Source of the DNA: Trichodesmium sp. MAG_R04
GTDB taxonomy: Bacteria; Cyanobacteriota; Cyanobacteriia; Cyanobacteriales; Microcoleaceae
DNA: 5,195 nucleotides
Assembly: GCA_023356515.1 (NCBI GenBank)
Contig: JAKQYG010000313.1
Span: 1 to 5,195 of the forward strand
Reading direction: 5' to 3'
The first letter of the stretch is position 1; each line of letters opens with the position of its first letter. The notes below the pieces were generated by a model. That model saw only the letters and a list, made by a program, of their open reading frames with translations. It had not been told where the DNA came from and made no database searches. The translations under genes were made by a program, and so were the position numbers. Shown here in pieces: positions 1 through 5,088 of the stretch.

Positions 1-1
1 A

Positions 2-343
2 TTTATGAGTCCTATTATGGACCCTATTGGTATCAATCCTTATTTAACATTATCCCTATTTTTTGGCTTTATTGCTAAGGAAATTGTGATCGGTTCTTTA
101 GCAGTTATTTACAGCATGAGCGAACAGAATGTTAGTATTAATATTGCTGAAACGGTAACTTTTATTCAAGGATATAGTTTCTGTATTTTTTGTTTACTTT
201 ATACTCCATGTTTATCTACTTTAGCAACTTTAATTAAAGAGGCAAAATCATGGAAGTTTTCCTTACTTTCTTTAGTATTTCCATTGCTTTTAGCTTGGTT
301 CTCTAGTTTCATTTTCTATCAAGTAGCTTTGGCTTTAGGTTGA
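2..343 (+). CDS. feoB: Ferrous iron transport protein B, C-terminal fragment (runs off left edge)
   Basis: This is the last 113 codons of a membrane protein; the reading frame is open to the left edge, so the gene begins outside the window. FeoB is the inner-membrane Fe(II) permease with an N-terminal GTPase, which is not in view. The family is indicated by the block GFIAKEIVIGSLAVIY, followed by a hydrophobic segment ending LLYTPCLSTLATLIKEA and a last membrane helix (FSLLSLVFPLLLAWFSSFIFY). The AKE...GSLAVIY and YTPCLSTLATLIKE blocks are typical of the FeoB C-terminal gate/core region, and the conserved Cys of YTPC is present. The ATG at position 5 is an internal methionine and not the start. 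The gene ends TGA at 341-343, 163 bp before the selD fusion on the same strand. No feoA is visible. Identification is from recognised motifs only. Confidence 0.85.
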   Translation, partial: FMSPIMDPIGINPYLTLSLFFGFIAKEIVIGSLAVIYSMSEQNVSINIAETVTFIQGYSFCIFCLLYTPCLSTLATLIKEAKSWKFSLLSLVFPLLLAWFSSFIFYQVALALG

Positions 344-506
344 AGGAATAGGTATTTCGATGGTCCTTTAGGTCCAGTTTAAAGGTGAACCGAGAATTTG
401 GTTGATTCCTTGAGAAAACTCTCAAGTGAATTAGTAACTTGTTGAACAAAGGAAAACCTAAGAAACTGATGCTTTTGTACAATGAGCAAAAATATTATAA
501 ATCATA
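344..506 (+). other. Spacer between feoB and selD fusion, two small inverted repeats
   Basis: No gene is seen in these 163 bases. An inverted repeat CCTTTA (365-370) / TAAAGG (380-385) lies just after feoB. A perfect 7-bp stem CTTGAGA (409-415) / TCTCAAG (420-426) with loop AAAC follows. Neither is followed by a T tract, so neither looks like a standard intrinsic terminator; they could stabilise the 3' end of the feoB transcript or do nothing. A TACAAT (478-483) and a TATTAT (493-498) could serve as -10 boxes for selD, but no convincing -35 is at the right distance. No strong Shine-Dalgarno precedes the ATG at 507. Confidence 0.4.
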
Positions 507-2810
507 ATGAAATCATCCATACCACAAGAAACAGACTTAGTGCTCGTAGGGGGCGGTCATAGTCATGCAATAGCTATCCGAAAATTTGCCATTAACCCTA
601 TACCAGGAGTTAGACTAACCCTAATCACAGATGTATATCATACTCCCTACTCTGGAATGTTACCAGGATATGTAGCCGGTTTATACAACTTTGACCAATG
701 TCACATCGATCTCCTTCCTATCGCCAAATTTGCTGGGTTTAGAATACTTGTAAACTGTGCTATAGGTCTAGACCTGGAAAAAAATCAGATACTCTGTGCT
801 AAGCGCCCTCCTGTAACTTTCGATTTACTTTCTATTGATATTGGTAGCACTCCTGCTAGTTTAACTGTACCAGGGGCACAAGAATATGCTATTGCGGTCA
901 AACCCATATCAAAATTTCTCACCTATTGGCATCAAATAACTACAATAGTTTCTGCATCTCCAGCACAGAAAATGCGGATCGGAATAGTCGGTGGTGGTGC
1001 CGGAGGGGTAGAGTTAGCTTTTGCGGTGCAAAGTCATCTCCATCAAATTTATCGCAATGCTAAACAACCTACTGATAATCTAGAATTGCATTTATTTCAG
1101 CGGGGGACGAGATTATTACCAAACCATCATCATTCGGTGGGAAAGGAAGTTGAGAAAATTCTCAAACTTCGCAATGTGGTATTGCATTTGGAGGAAAATG
1201 TCGGGGAGGTAAGGGGATACGATCTTTTCACGAATAAAACACCCCATTCTTTATATTCTACTCTTAAAATTATTTGTTGTGATTCAGGGTTGGAAGTAGA
1301 ATGTAATATTCTCTTTTGGGTGACTCAAGCATCAGCAGCTCCTTGGTTAAAAAAAGCAGGTTTGGCAACAGATGGGAGAGGTTTTATTTTGGTCAATGAT
1401 AAATTACAGTCAATTTCTCATCCCCAAGTTTTTGCAGCAGGAGATGTAGCAACAATGGTGAATCATGTTCGTCCTAAAGCTGGAGTGTTTGCAGTACGAC
1501 AGGGACAACCTTTGTTTGAAAATTTGCAGCGCACTCTCCAGAGAAAAGTGCTCAAGTCATTTATACCTCAGAAAAAGTTCCTGATTTTGATTGGGACTGG
1601 TGACCAACAAGCGATCGCTTCCCGTGGGAAAATAAGTTATGGCCCTCATTGGTTACTCTGGCGTTGGAAAGACTACATTGACCGTAAATTTATGGCTCAA
1701 TTCTCTAATCTTAAAATGGAAGGTAGAAGGCAGAAGGTAGAAAGAAGAAGCAAAGATTCTCAGATGTACTGTGCTGGTTGTGGGGCAAAAGTAGGTAGTA
1801 GGGTTTTGGAAAATGTGCTACAAAAAATTCCACAGGAAATTAAGAGGGACGATATTTTGATTGGTATGGATACACCTGATGATGCTGCCGTGGTCAGGGT
1901 ACCAACGGATAGTTTAATGGTACAGACGATAGATTATTTTCGAGGCTTAGTGGATGATCCCTATTTGTTGGGAAAAATTACAGCTAATCATTGCTTGAGT
2001 GATTTGTTTGCTATGGGGGCAATGGCTCAGAGTGGGTTAGCGATCGCTACTATTCCCTATGCTACTCCGAGTCAACAGGAGGATACTTTATATCAATTGT
2101 TATTAGGAGCAAGGGAAGTTTTGAATGAAGCGGGTGCTGTTTTAATAGGTGGTCATACAACAGAGGGAGAGGAACTTGCTTTTGGTCTCACCTGTAATGG
2201 TTTAGCGTCACCAGAAAAACTATTATACAAGGGAGGGATGCAACCGGGAGATGTGCTGATATTAACGAAAGCTTTGGGAATAGGAACATTATTTGCTGCA
2301 GATATGCGTCTCAAGGCAAAAGGGCGCTGGATTGAAAGTGCTATTAAATCAATGTTGGTGTCTAATCAGAATGCTGCCCAGTTATTATTAGAGTATGGTG
2401 CGACTGCTTGTACGGATGTGACTGGATTTGGATTAGTCGGACATTTGTTGGAAATGCTGAAAAGGCAAAGAATGGGTGTGGAATTGGATATGGAAGCTAT
2501 TCCTGCATTGCCAGGAGTAGCTGAAACTTTGAAACAAGGTATTTTTAGTTCTCTGTATCCAGAAAATTTGCGACTATCCGCATCAATTCAAAACCGGGAA
2601 CATGGAAGTCTACATCCTCTTTATCCATTGTTGTTTGACCCGCAAACTTCTTCTGGGTTGCTTGCTACGGTGCCTGTTGAGTCGGCCAGGGCTTGTTTGA
2701 ATGCGTTACAACAGGAATATTCTGAAAGTAGGGTTATTGGGCGAGTTTTATTGTTAGAGACAGAAATGCTGCCCATTAACCTAAATTCCACACAACAAAA
2801 TGGAGTATAA
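507..2810 (+). CDS. selD: Bifunctional FAD/NAD(P)H oxidoreductase - selenide, water dikinase fusion
   Basis: SelD makes selenophosphate from selenide and ATP, the selenium donor for tRNA 2-selenouridine and selenocysteine. Residues 1-400 form an NDH-2-like pyridine nucleotide-disulfide oxidoreductase domain: a first dinucleotide fold with VGGGHSH (14-20), a second with VGGGAGGVEL (161-170), and the FAD-contacting VFAAGDVA (308-315). No CxxC redox pair is seen. Residues 401-419 are a basic linker. SelD follows from about 421: YCAGCGAK (catalytic Cys425, Lys428), DTPDDAAV, TIDYF, NHCLSDLFAMG, IGGHTT, TKALGIG, DVTGFGLVGH and DPQTSSGLL. The residue aligned with E. coli Cys19 is Ala, and the usual GG of DPQTSGG is SG. 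The nucleophile is Cys, with no UGA codon. ATG 507 is forced: an in-frame TAA lies at 498-500 and the FAD motif begins at residue 11. The fusion is known in cyanobacteria (I recall TIGR03169 for the N-terminal part). A role in supplying reduced selenium is inference. Confidence 0.93.
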   Translation: MKSSIPQETDLVLVGGGHSHAIAIRKFAINPIPGVRLTLITDVYHTPYSGMLPGYVAGLYNFDQCHIDLLPIAKFAGFRILVNCAIGLDLEKNQILCAKRPPVTFDLLSIDIGSTPASLTVPGAQEYAIAVKPISKFLTYWHQITTIVSASPAQKMRIGIVGGGAGGVELAFAVQSHLHQIYRNAKQPTDNLELHLFQRGTRLLPNHHHSVGKEVEKILKLRNVVLHLEENVGEVRGYDLFTNKTPHSLYSTLKIICCDSGLEVECNILFWVTQASAAPWLKKAGLATDGRGFILVNDKLQSISHPQVFAAGDVATMVNHVRPKAGVFAVRQGQPLFENLQRTLQRKVLKSFIPQKKFLILIGTGDQQAIASRGKISYGPHWLLWRWKDYIDRKFMAQFSNLKMEGRRQKVERRSKDSQMYCAGCGAKVGSRVLENVLQKIPQEIKRDDILIGMDTPDDAAVVRVPTDSLMVQTIDYFRGLVDDPYLLGKITANHCLSDLFAMGAMAQSGLAIATIPYATPSQQEDTLYQLLLGAREVLNEAGAVLIGGHTTEGEELAFGLTCNGLASPEKLLYKGGMQPGDVLILTKALGIGTLFAADMRLKAKGRWIESAIKSMLVSNQNAAQLLLEYGATACTDVTGFGLVGHLLEMLKRQRMGVELDMEAIPALPGVAETLKQGIFSSLYPENLRLSASIQNREHGSLHPLYPLLFDPQTSSGLLATVPVESARACLNALQQEYSESRVIGRVLLLETEMLPINLNSTQQNGV
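1611..1618. repeat. HIP1 octamer GCGATCGC
   Basis: Highly iterated palindrome of cyanobacterial genomes, inside the oxidoreductase part of the selD fusion. It is useful as a lineage marker. Confidence 0.85.
1719..1753 (+). repeat. Degenerate heptamer tandem repeat (GAAGGYA) coding the interdomain linker
   Basis: Five consecutive 7-base units are visible: GAAGGTA, GAAGGCA, GAAGGTA, GAAAGAA, GAAGCAA. The first three match the consensus GAAGGYA exactly and the last two are decayed. They lie inside the selD fusion and encode residues 405-416 (EGRRQKVERRSK), exactly the stretch between the oxidoreductase and SelD domains. Short tandem heptamers of this kind are known in intergenic DNA of filamentous cyanobacteria. 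Because 7 is not a multiple of 3, any change in unit number not divisible by three would shift the frame. Confidence 0.7.
2040..2047. repeat. HIP1 octamer GCGATCGC
   Basis: Second HIP1 copy, inside the SelD domain; it encodes part of LAIAT. Confidence 0.85.
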
Positions 2811-2871
2811 AAATATAGGAATCAAGGATTTAGTAAGTATTTAGGCTTGCCAAAAAAGTCTTTCTCAGAAG

Positions 2872-2932
2872 TAGGGGTCCACCCCTAACATCTCCCAGGA
2901 GGAGAAATAGGGACGTTGCATGCAACGTCCCT
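2872..2932. repeat. Cluster of three inverted repeats, including a 24-bp perfect palindrome
   Basis: Three hairpin-capable units lie 3 bases apart in the spacer after selD. The first is TAGGGGT/ACCCCTA around CC (2872-2887). The second is TCTCC/GGAGA around CAGGA (2891-2905). The third is a perfect palindrome (2909-2932) with half-site AGGGACGTTGCA. GTTGCATGCAAC palindromes flanked by GRGAC are a recurrent interspersed type in cyanobacterial genomes (from memory). No T tract follows, so this is not a classic terminator, though it could block exonucleases at the 3' end of the selD message. Nothing else is recognised in 2811-3060; the short minus-strand reading frame there has no family signature. 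Confidence 0.75.
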
Positions 2933-3060
2933 GCATAAGAACAAGAAATGTATAGAGGAGGAAGTCGGATATATTTGTCCCTTGATTTTTCTAGTCTGGA
3001 AGTACCTAAAATACTAACTTTTTCAGCTTTAAGGGCCAAAATCCAGGTGATTCTTTTGAC

Positions 3061-3080
3061 AAAAAAAGGCTAAGACCTTT
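3061..3080 (-). terminator. Probable intrinsic terminator of rplL
   Basis: Read on the minus strand, AAAGG-TCTTAG-CCTTT forms a short stem followed directly by further T residues (seven As at 3061-3067 on the plus strand, the innermost three of them inside the stem). It begins 34 bases after the rplL stop codon, the expected place for the end of the rplJ-rplL transcript. The stem has only five pairs, so it would be weak. Confidence 0.5.
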
Positions 3081-3114
3081 ATTTGTTAATGCTTTTAGAT
3101 TTGATCAGTAACCC

Positions 3115-3516
3115 CTACTTAATTTCTACTTTAGCTCCTGCTTCTTCTAATTGTTTCTTAATATCTTCAGCAGCTTCCTTGGTAATTCCTTCTTTAATTG
3201 CTTTAGGTGCAGATTCTACCAGCTCTTTTGCTTCTTTCAAACCCAAACCTGTAATACTGCGGACTACTTTCAGAACAGCAATTTTCTTGTCTGAGGGAAA
3301 TTCAGTCAAAATTGTATCAAACTCTGTTTGCTCTTCTTCCGCTTCCGCTGCTCCCGCACCAGGCGCTCCTGGCATAGCCATAGGCATCATCATACCACCA
3401 GCAGGAGCAGCAGCACTAACCCCAAAAGCCTCTTCAATTTGTTTCACTAATTCAGATGCTTCTAATAGGGAAAGTGACTTAAGTTGTTCAAGAATTTCGT
3501 CGGTTTTTGCAGACAT
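3115..3516 (-). CDS. rplL: 50S ribosomal protein L7/L12
   Basis: This is the multicopy acidic stalk protein of the large subunit. It forms dimers that bind L10 and recruits translational GTPases. The 133-residue product has the expected three parts: an N-terminal dimerisation helix pair (1-33), a flexible Ala/Gly/Pro/Met hinge (about 34-63, with GGMMMPMAMPG) and the globular factor-binding domain (64-133). The last carries EFPSDKKIAVLKVVR and GLGLKEAKELVESAPKAIKEG, the most conserved blocks of the family. The start is ATG at 3514-3516, with a Shine-Dalgarno AGGAGA (3523-3528) six bases upstream; the stop is TAG at 3115-3117. It follows rplJ in the usual order, but the spacer is 334 bp and contains transposon-derived sequence. 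Nothing in the protein looks damaged. Confidence 0.97.
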   Translation of the reverse strand: MSAKTDEILEQLKSLSLLEASELVKQIEEAFGVSAAAPAGGMMMPMAMPGAPGAGAAEAEEEQTEFDTILTEFPSDKKIAVLKVVRSITGLGLKEAKELVESAPKAIKEGITKEAAEDIKKQLEEAGAKVEIK

Positions 3517-3653
3517 TATTAATCTCCTATGTATTGTCAGTTTACAGTTATTTTTTGGCGATAATTGTGACTATTTATTATTTGAACTTCAGTCTAAAAA
3601 TTGATAAAGTATCAGCCCAAAAATAATTTCATTTGCACAGCCGTCAAATTAAT

Positions 3654-3684
3654 ATCCTCCTCGGCCTAAAGGCACAAGGATTCC
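3654..3684 (-). mobile_element. IS200/IS605-like right-end stem-loop
   Basis: On the minus strand the run begins GGAATCCTTGTGCCTTTAG and continues GCCGAGGAGGAT. It folds as CCTTG-(T)-GCC / GGC-CGAGG, with one T bulge and a small TTTA loop. The layout AATCC-hairpin-GGAGGAT, just after a tnpB 3' end, matches the right end typical of cyanobacterial IS200/IS605-type elements as I remember it. It is 14 bases after the end of the tnpB tail. The exact element end is not determined. Confidence 0.55.
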
Positions 3685-3697
3685 TAATTAGGCAGCA

Positions 3698-3851
3698 TCA
3701 CCTTGCTACTGCTCTATAAAACTGATACAAAACGTCACATAACATGACAAATTGATGTTTACTTCCTGCTTCTACTGAGGCCGTCGGCAGCTACTCATCC
3801 ACAGGCATTCACGGCCGAGCCAACCGCATTTCTTAAATTTATACTGGCGTT
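3698..3851 (-). pseudogene. tnpB 3'-end remnant in the rplJ-rplL spacer
   Basis: The minus strand reads NASINLRNAVGSAVNACG (3851 down to 3798), then a TGA at 3795-3797. The reading continues VAAD, and after a shift of one frame ASVEAGSKHQFVM and a tail that ends TGA at 3698-3700. NASIN is the end of the DRDxNASIN motif (third RuvC acidic block) of TnpB, the RNA-guided nuclease carried by IS200/IS605 elements, and AVGSxVxACG is the usual tail that follows. Everything upstream of the motif, including the catalytic Asp and zinc finger, is missing. The homology begins exactly at the rplJ stop codon. A more complete copy at 4707-5042 confirms the reading. It cannot encode an active protein. Confidence 0.75.
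3712..3831. repeat. Direct repeat, copy 1 (pairs with 4707-4826)
   Basis: These 120 bases align without gaps to 4707-4826 at an offset of 995. I count 14 differences (about 88% identity), and all of them are transitions. Looser similarity continues to 3851/4847 after a 1-base indel in the A-run. Both copies are tnpB 3'-end sequence. Confidence 0.9.
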
Positions 3852-4408
3852 TAAGTCTCTTTGTCTGAGATGGCTTGAATGGCTCTGCTTACAGAAGCTG
3901 GAACCTCACTAATACCAGTAGCAAGTTGGGTAGGTACAGCATTCAAACTAACAGCCAACTTAGTAGATATGCTGTTAATAGCACCAGCTACTTGAGCAAA
4001 TAACTCTTCCTTAGATGGCAGATCAGCGATCGCTTTAACTTGAGCTTCATCCAGCAGCCGCCCTTCCATGACGGCACCCTTAAATTCAGTTTTCTTGCTA
4101 GTTTTTTGGAAGTCTTGGTATGCCTTAATTGCACTACCAATATCATCCTTCAAGAAGAGGAAAGCATTAGAACCTGCAAGTAACTGTTCTATAGGTTGCC
4201 AGTTAGTATCTTCTCTAACGGCAATTCCCATTAAAGTATTTTTAGCAATTGAACAAACACTACCTGCAGGTATTAGTCGTCGACGCAAGTCTGTAATCTC
4301 AGCAACAGATAGTCCTTGATAATCAATTACCAAAGTTAGCTGACTTTCCCTCAAGTTTTGCTTGATATTTGCCAACATTTTCTGTTTTTGTTCTTTAGTT
4401 TTGCCCAT
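3851..4408 (-). CDS. rplJ: 50S ribosomal protein L10
   Basis: L10 links the ribosome's 23S rRNA GTPase centre to L7/L12 dimers and represses its own operon by binding the leader RNA. The 185-residue product shows the family layout: N-terminal MGKTKEQKQKML, the conserved YQGLSVAEITDLRRRL (30-45) and IAKNTL (54-59), then LLDEAQVKAIADLPSKEELF (118-137), and a C-terminal helix (about 146-182) that binds L7/L12. The ATG at 4406-4408 is chosen. A GTG nine bases upstream (4415-4417) is in frame but lies within the Shine-Dalgarno AAGGAGGTGA (4414-4423), an almost perfect match to the 16S rRNA end. The stop TAA is at 3851-3853. A tnpB-derived segment begins at the first position after or within the stop codon, so the last residues (SDKET) could be altered relative to relatives. 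The protein otherwise looks intact. Confidence 0.96.
   Translation of the reverse strand: MGKTKEQKQKMLANIKQNLRESQLTLVIDYQGLSVAEITDLRRRLIPAGSVCSIAKNTLMGIAVREDTNWQPIEQLLAGSNAFLFLKDDIGSAIKAYQDFQKTSKKTEFKGAVMEGRLLDEAQVKAIADLPSKEELFAQVAGAINSISTKLAVSLNAVPTQLATGISEVPASVSRAIQAISDKET
4026..4033. repeat. HIP1 octamer GCGATCGC
   Basis: Third HIP1 copy in the window, inside rplJ (encoding part of KAIADL). Confidence 0.85.
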
Positions 4409-4413
4409 ATTTA

Positions 4414-4423
4414 TCACCTCCTT
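4414..4423 (-). promoter_or_regulatory. Strong Shine-Dalgarno of rplJ
   Basis: AAGGAGGTGA on the minus strand, complementary to nearly the whole anti-Shine-Dalgarno. The GGAGG core is separated from ATG 4408 by about 8 bases, which decides the start in favour of MGKTKE over the in-frame GTG that is part of this site. Confidence 0.85.
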
Positions 4424-4440
4424 GACAAATTAGCTTTACA

Positions 4441-4534
4441 TAGAATGGGGGATGATTTTAATAGTTGTGTAGAATGGACATATTGCCTATTCGTTATATT
4501 TTCAGTCAGTTATAGAAGTCCCCCTAAGCAATAT
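4441..4534. repeat. Small repeats between attenuator and rplJ
   Basis: TAGAATGG occurs twice in direct order (4441-4448 and 4470-4477). ATATTGC (4480-4486) and GCAATAT (4528-4534) form an inverted repeat around 41 bases. A weak promoter-like pair TTGGAT and TATAAC, 18 bases apart, can be read on the minus strand around 4514-4543. None is strong; the stretch is otherwise an unassigned rplJ 5' leader. Confidence 0.3.
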
Positions 4535-4535
4535 C

Positions 4536-4574
4536 CAAATCAAAAACCCTGACAGATATTGGTATCTGCCAGGG
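4536..4574 (-). terminator. Attenuator/intrinsic terminator in the rplJ leader
   Basis: On the minus strand CCCTGGCAGATA (4574-4563) pairs with TATCTGTCAGGG (4558-4547) across a CCAA loop: 12 pairs including one G-U. It is followed at once by TTTTTGATTT. This is the strongest terminator structure in the window. It lies 128 bases before the rplJ ATG and directly after the L10 leader, so it most likely works as an attenuator. Its GGCAG (4570-4566) could instead pair with CTGCC (4671-4667) of the leader, giving a possible antiterminator. It could also be a plain terminator of upstream transcription. Confidence 0.75.
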
Positions 4575-4584
4575 CTGAGAATTA

Positions 4585-4705
4585 TAAAATCCAAATCAAC
4601 AAAATAAGCCGGGGTCTTTCACAAAACCCTTTATTGTTATCTTTGAATCACTAATTCTTGAACCTCGGCAGGAAATTAAGCTATTAGCACCTGCTGTCTA
4701 CAGCT
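4585..4705 (-). ncRNA. Ribosomal protein L10 leader (autoregulatory mRNA element)
   Basis: The minus strand carries the hallmark L10-leader series GTAGACAGCAGGTG (4701-4688), CTTAATTTCCTGCCGAGGTT (4680-4661), then GACCCCGGC (4616-4608). GCAGG pairs with CCTGC to form a hairpin. GCCGAGGTT pairs with GACCCCGGC with one A-C mismatch and a G-U. These match the conserved CGUAGACAGNAGG...CCUNCCGAGGU pattern of the Rfam L10_leader family as I remember it. In that family L10, alone or complexed with L7/L12, binds the RNA and reduces rplJ-rplL expression. Here the terminator hairpin that follows suggests control by premature termination. The 5' boundary abuts tnpB-derived sequence, so the extreme 5' end may be altered. 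Confidence 0.88.
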
Positions 4706-4706
4706 A

Positions 4707-4826
4707 CTCTATAAAACTGATACAAAGCGTCACATAACGTAACAAATTGATGTTCACTTTCTGCTTCTACTGAGGCCATCAACGGTTACTCATCCACAGA
4801 CACTCACGGTCGAGCCGACCGCATTT
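4707..4826. repeat. Direct repeat, copy 2 (pairs with 3712-3831)
   Basis: This copy lies upstream of the L10 leader in the same orientation as copy 1, so leader plus rplJ are bracketed by direct repeats. Confidence 0.9.
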
Positions 4827-5042
4827 TTTTTAATTAATACTTGCATTCTGATCGCGGTCTATAGATATCCCAAACACGGGGCAGTCATAAGTTCTCACAT
4901 TTAACGGCATATATTGAACATGACCACAGTTGGAGCTAGTCTTTGATTACGGAAAGATAAGATCGACTATTACCAGTTCAGAACCGTACCATTGACATTT
5001 ATATTCTAGCTGTCAGCGAAATTCATAAAATCCTTGGGGGCT
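4707..5042 (-). pseudogene. Decayed tnpB (IS200/IS605-type) fragment upstream of rplJ leader
   Basis: One minus-strand frame reads GFYEFR-stop-QLEYKCQWYGSELVIVDLIFP-stop-SKTSSNCG, then HVQYMPLNVRTYDCPVFG and ISIDRDQNASIN-stop. This is the C-terminal third of TnpB: the zinc-finger region followed by the DRDxNASIN acidic block. In-frame stops lie at 5013-5015, 4947-4949 and 4830-4832. Two of the four zinc-binding Cys are lost (first to Ser at 4935-4937, last to Phe at 4872-4874). One extra A in an A-run shifts the frame before AVGSTVSVCG, which is followed by a TGA and a tail (ASVEAESEHQ) in yet another frame. No start or RuvC-I region is seen upstream of about 5042. The fragment lacks the right-end stem-loop and runs straight into the L10 leader. 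It is certainly inactive as protein. Confidence 0.88.
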
Positions 5043-5088
5043 ATTGACACAGAATATTATAACCGAAGACCGCTTTGCAATGTCTTTC

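Larger units (their letters stand above)
3517..3850 (-). other. rplJ-rplL intergenic region (334 bp), unusually long
   Basis: From rplJ toward rplL this spacer holds the tnpB tail, the IS right-end-like stem-loop, and about 130 AT-rich bases with no recognised gene. Within the latter is a small inverted repeat TGATA/TATCA (3602-3614) with a T-rich stretch after it on the minus strand, too short to call a terminator. Then comes the rplL Shine-Dalgarno. rplJ and rplL are normally much closer together, so most of this length looks acquired. No convincing rplL-specific promoter was found. Confidence 0.6.

Noticed and set aside
442..483. Promoter for the selD fusion (TTGAAC ... TACAAT)
   Set aside because: The hexamers are 30 bases apart, too far for a sigma70 promoter.
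1764..1766. Separate SelD start at internal Met420
   Set aside because: The frame is continuous with the oxidoreductase domain and no clear Shine-Dalgarno with proper spacing precedes this ATG; a true fusion is simpler.
1776..1778. Selenocysteine at the SelD active site
   Set aside because: The codon at the nucleophile position reads TGT (Cys425); no in-frame TGA is present.
2830..3039. 69-codon minus-strand reading frame between selD and rplL
   Set aside because: It runs across the palindrome cluster, has no recognisable family motif and no convincing ribosome binding site, and overlaps repeat DNA.
3083..3604. 173-codon plus-strand reading frame
   Set aside because: It is the antisense shadow of rplL; its low-complexity Ser/Ala composition mirrors the rplL hinge codons.
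4068..4319. 83-codon plus-strand reading frame
   Set aside because: Antisense shadow within rplJ, without family signature.
4358..4552. 64-codon plus-strand reading frame
   Set aside because: It overlaps the start of rplJ, its Shine-Dalgarno and the attenuator; no homology is recognised.
3712..4826. CRISPR array or duplicated leader as the explanation of the repeats
   Set aside because: There are only two long copies 995 bp apart, and both translate as TnpB tail, so neither a CRISPR array nor a duplicated L10 leader fits.
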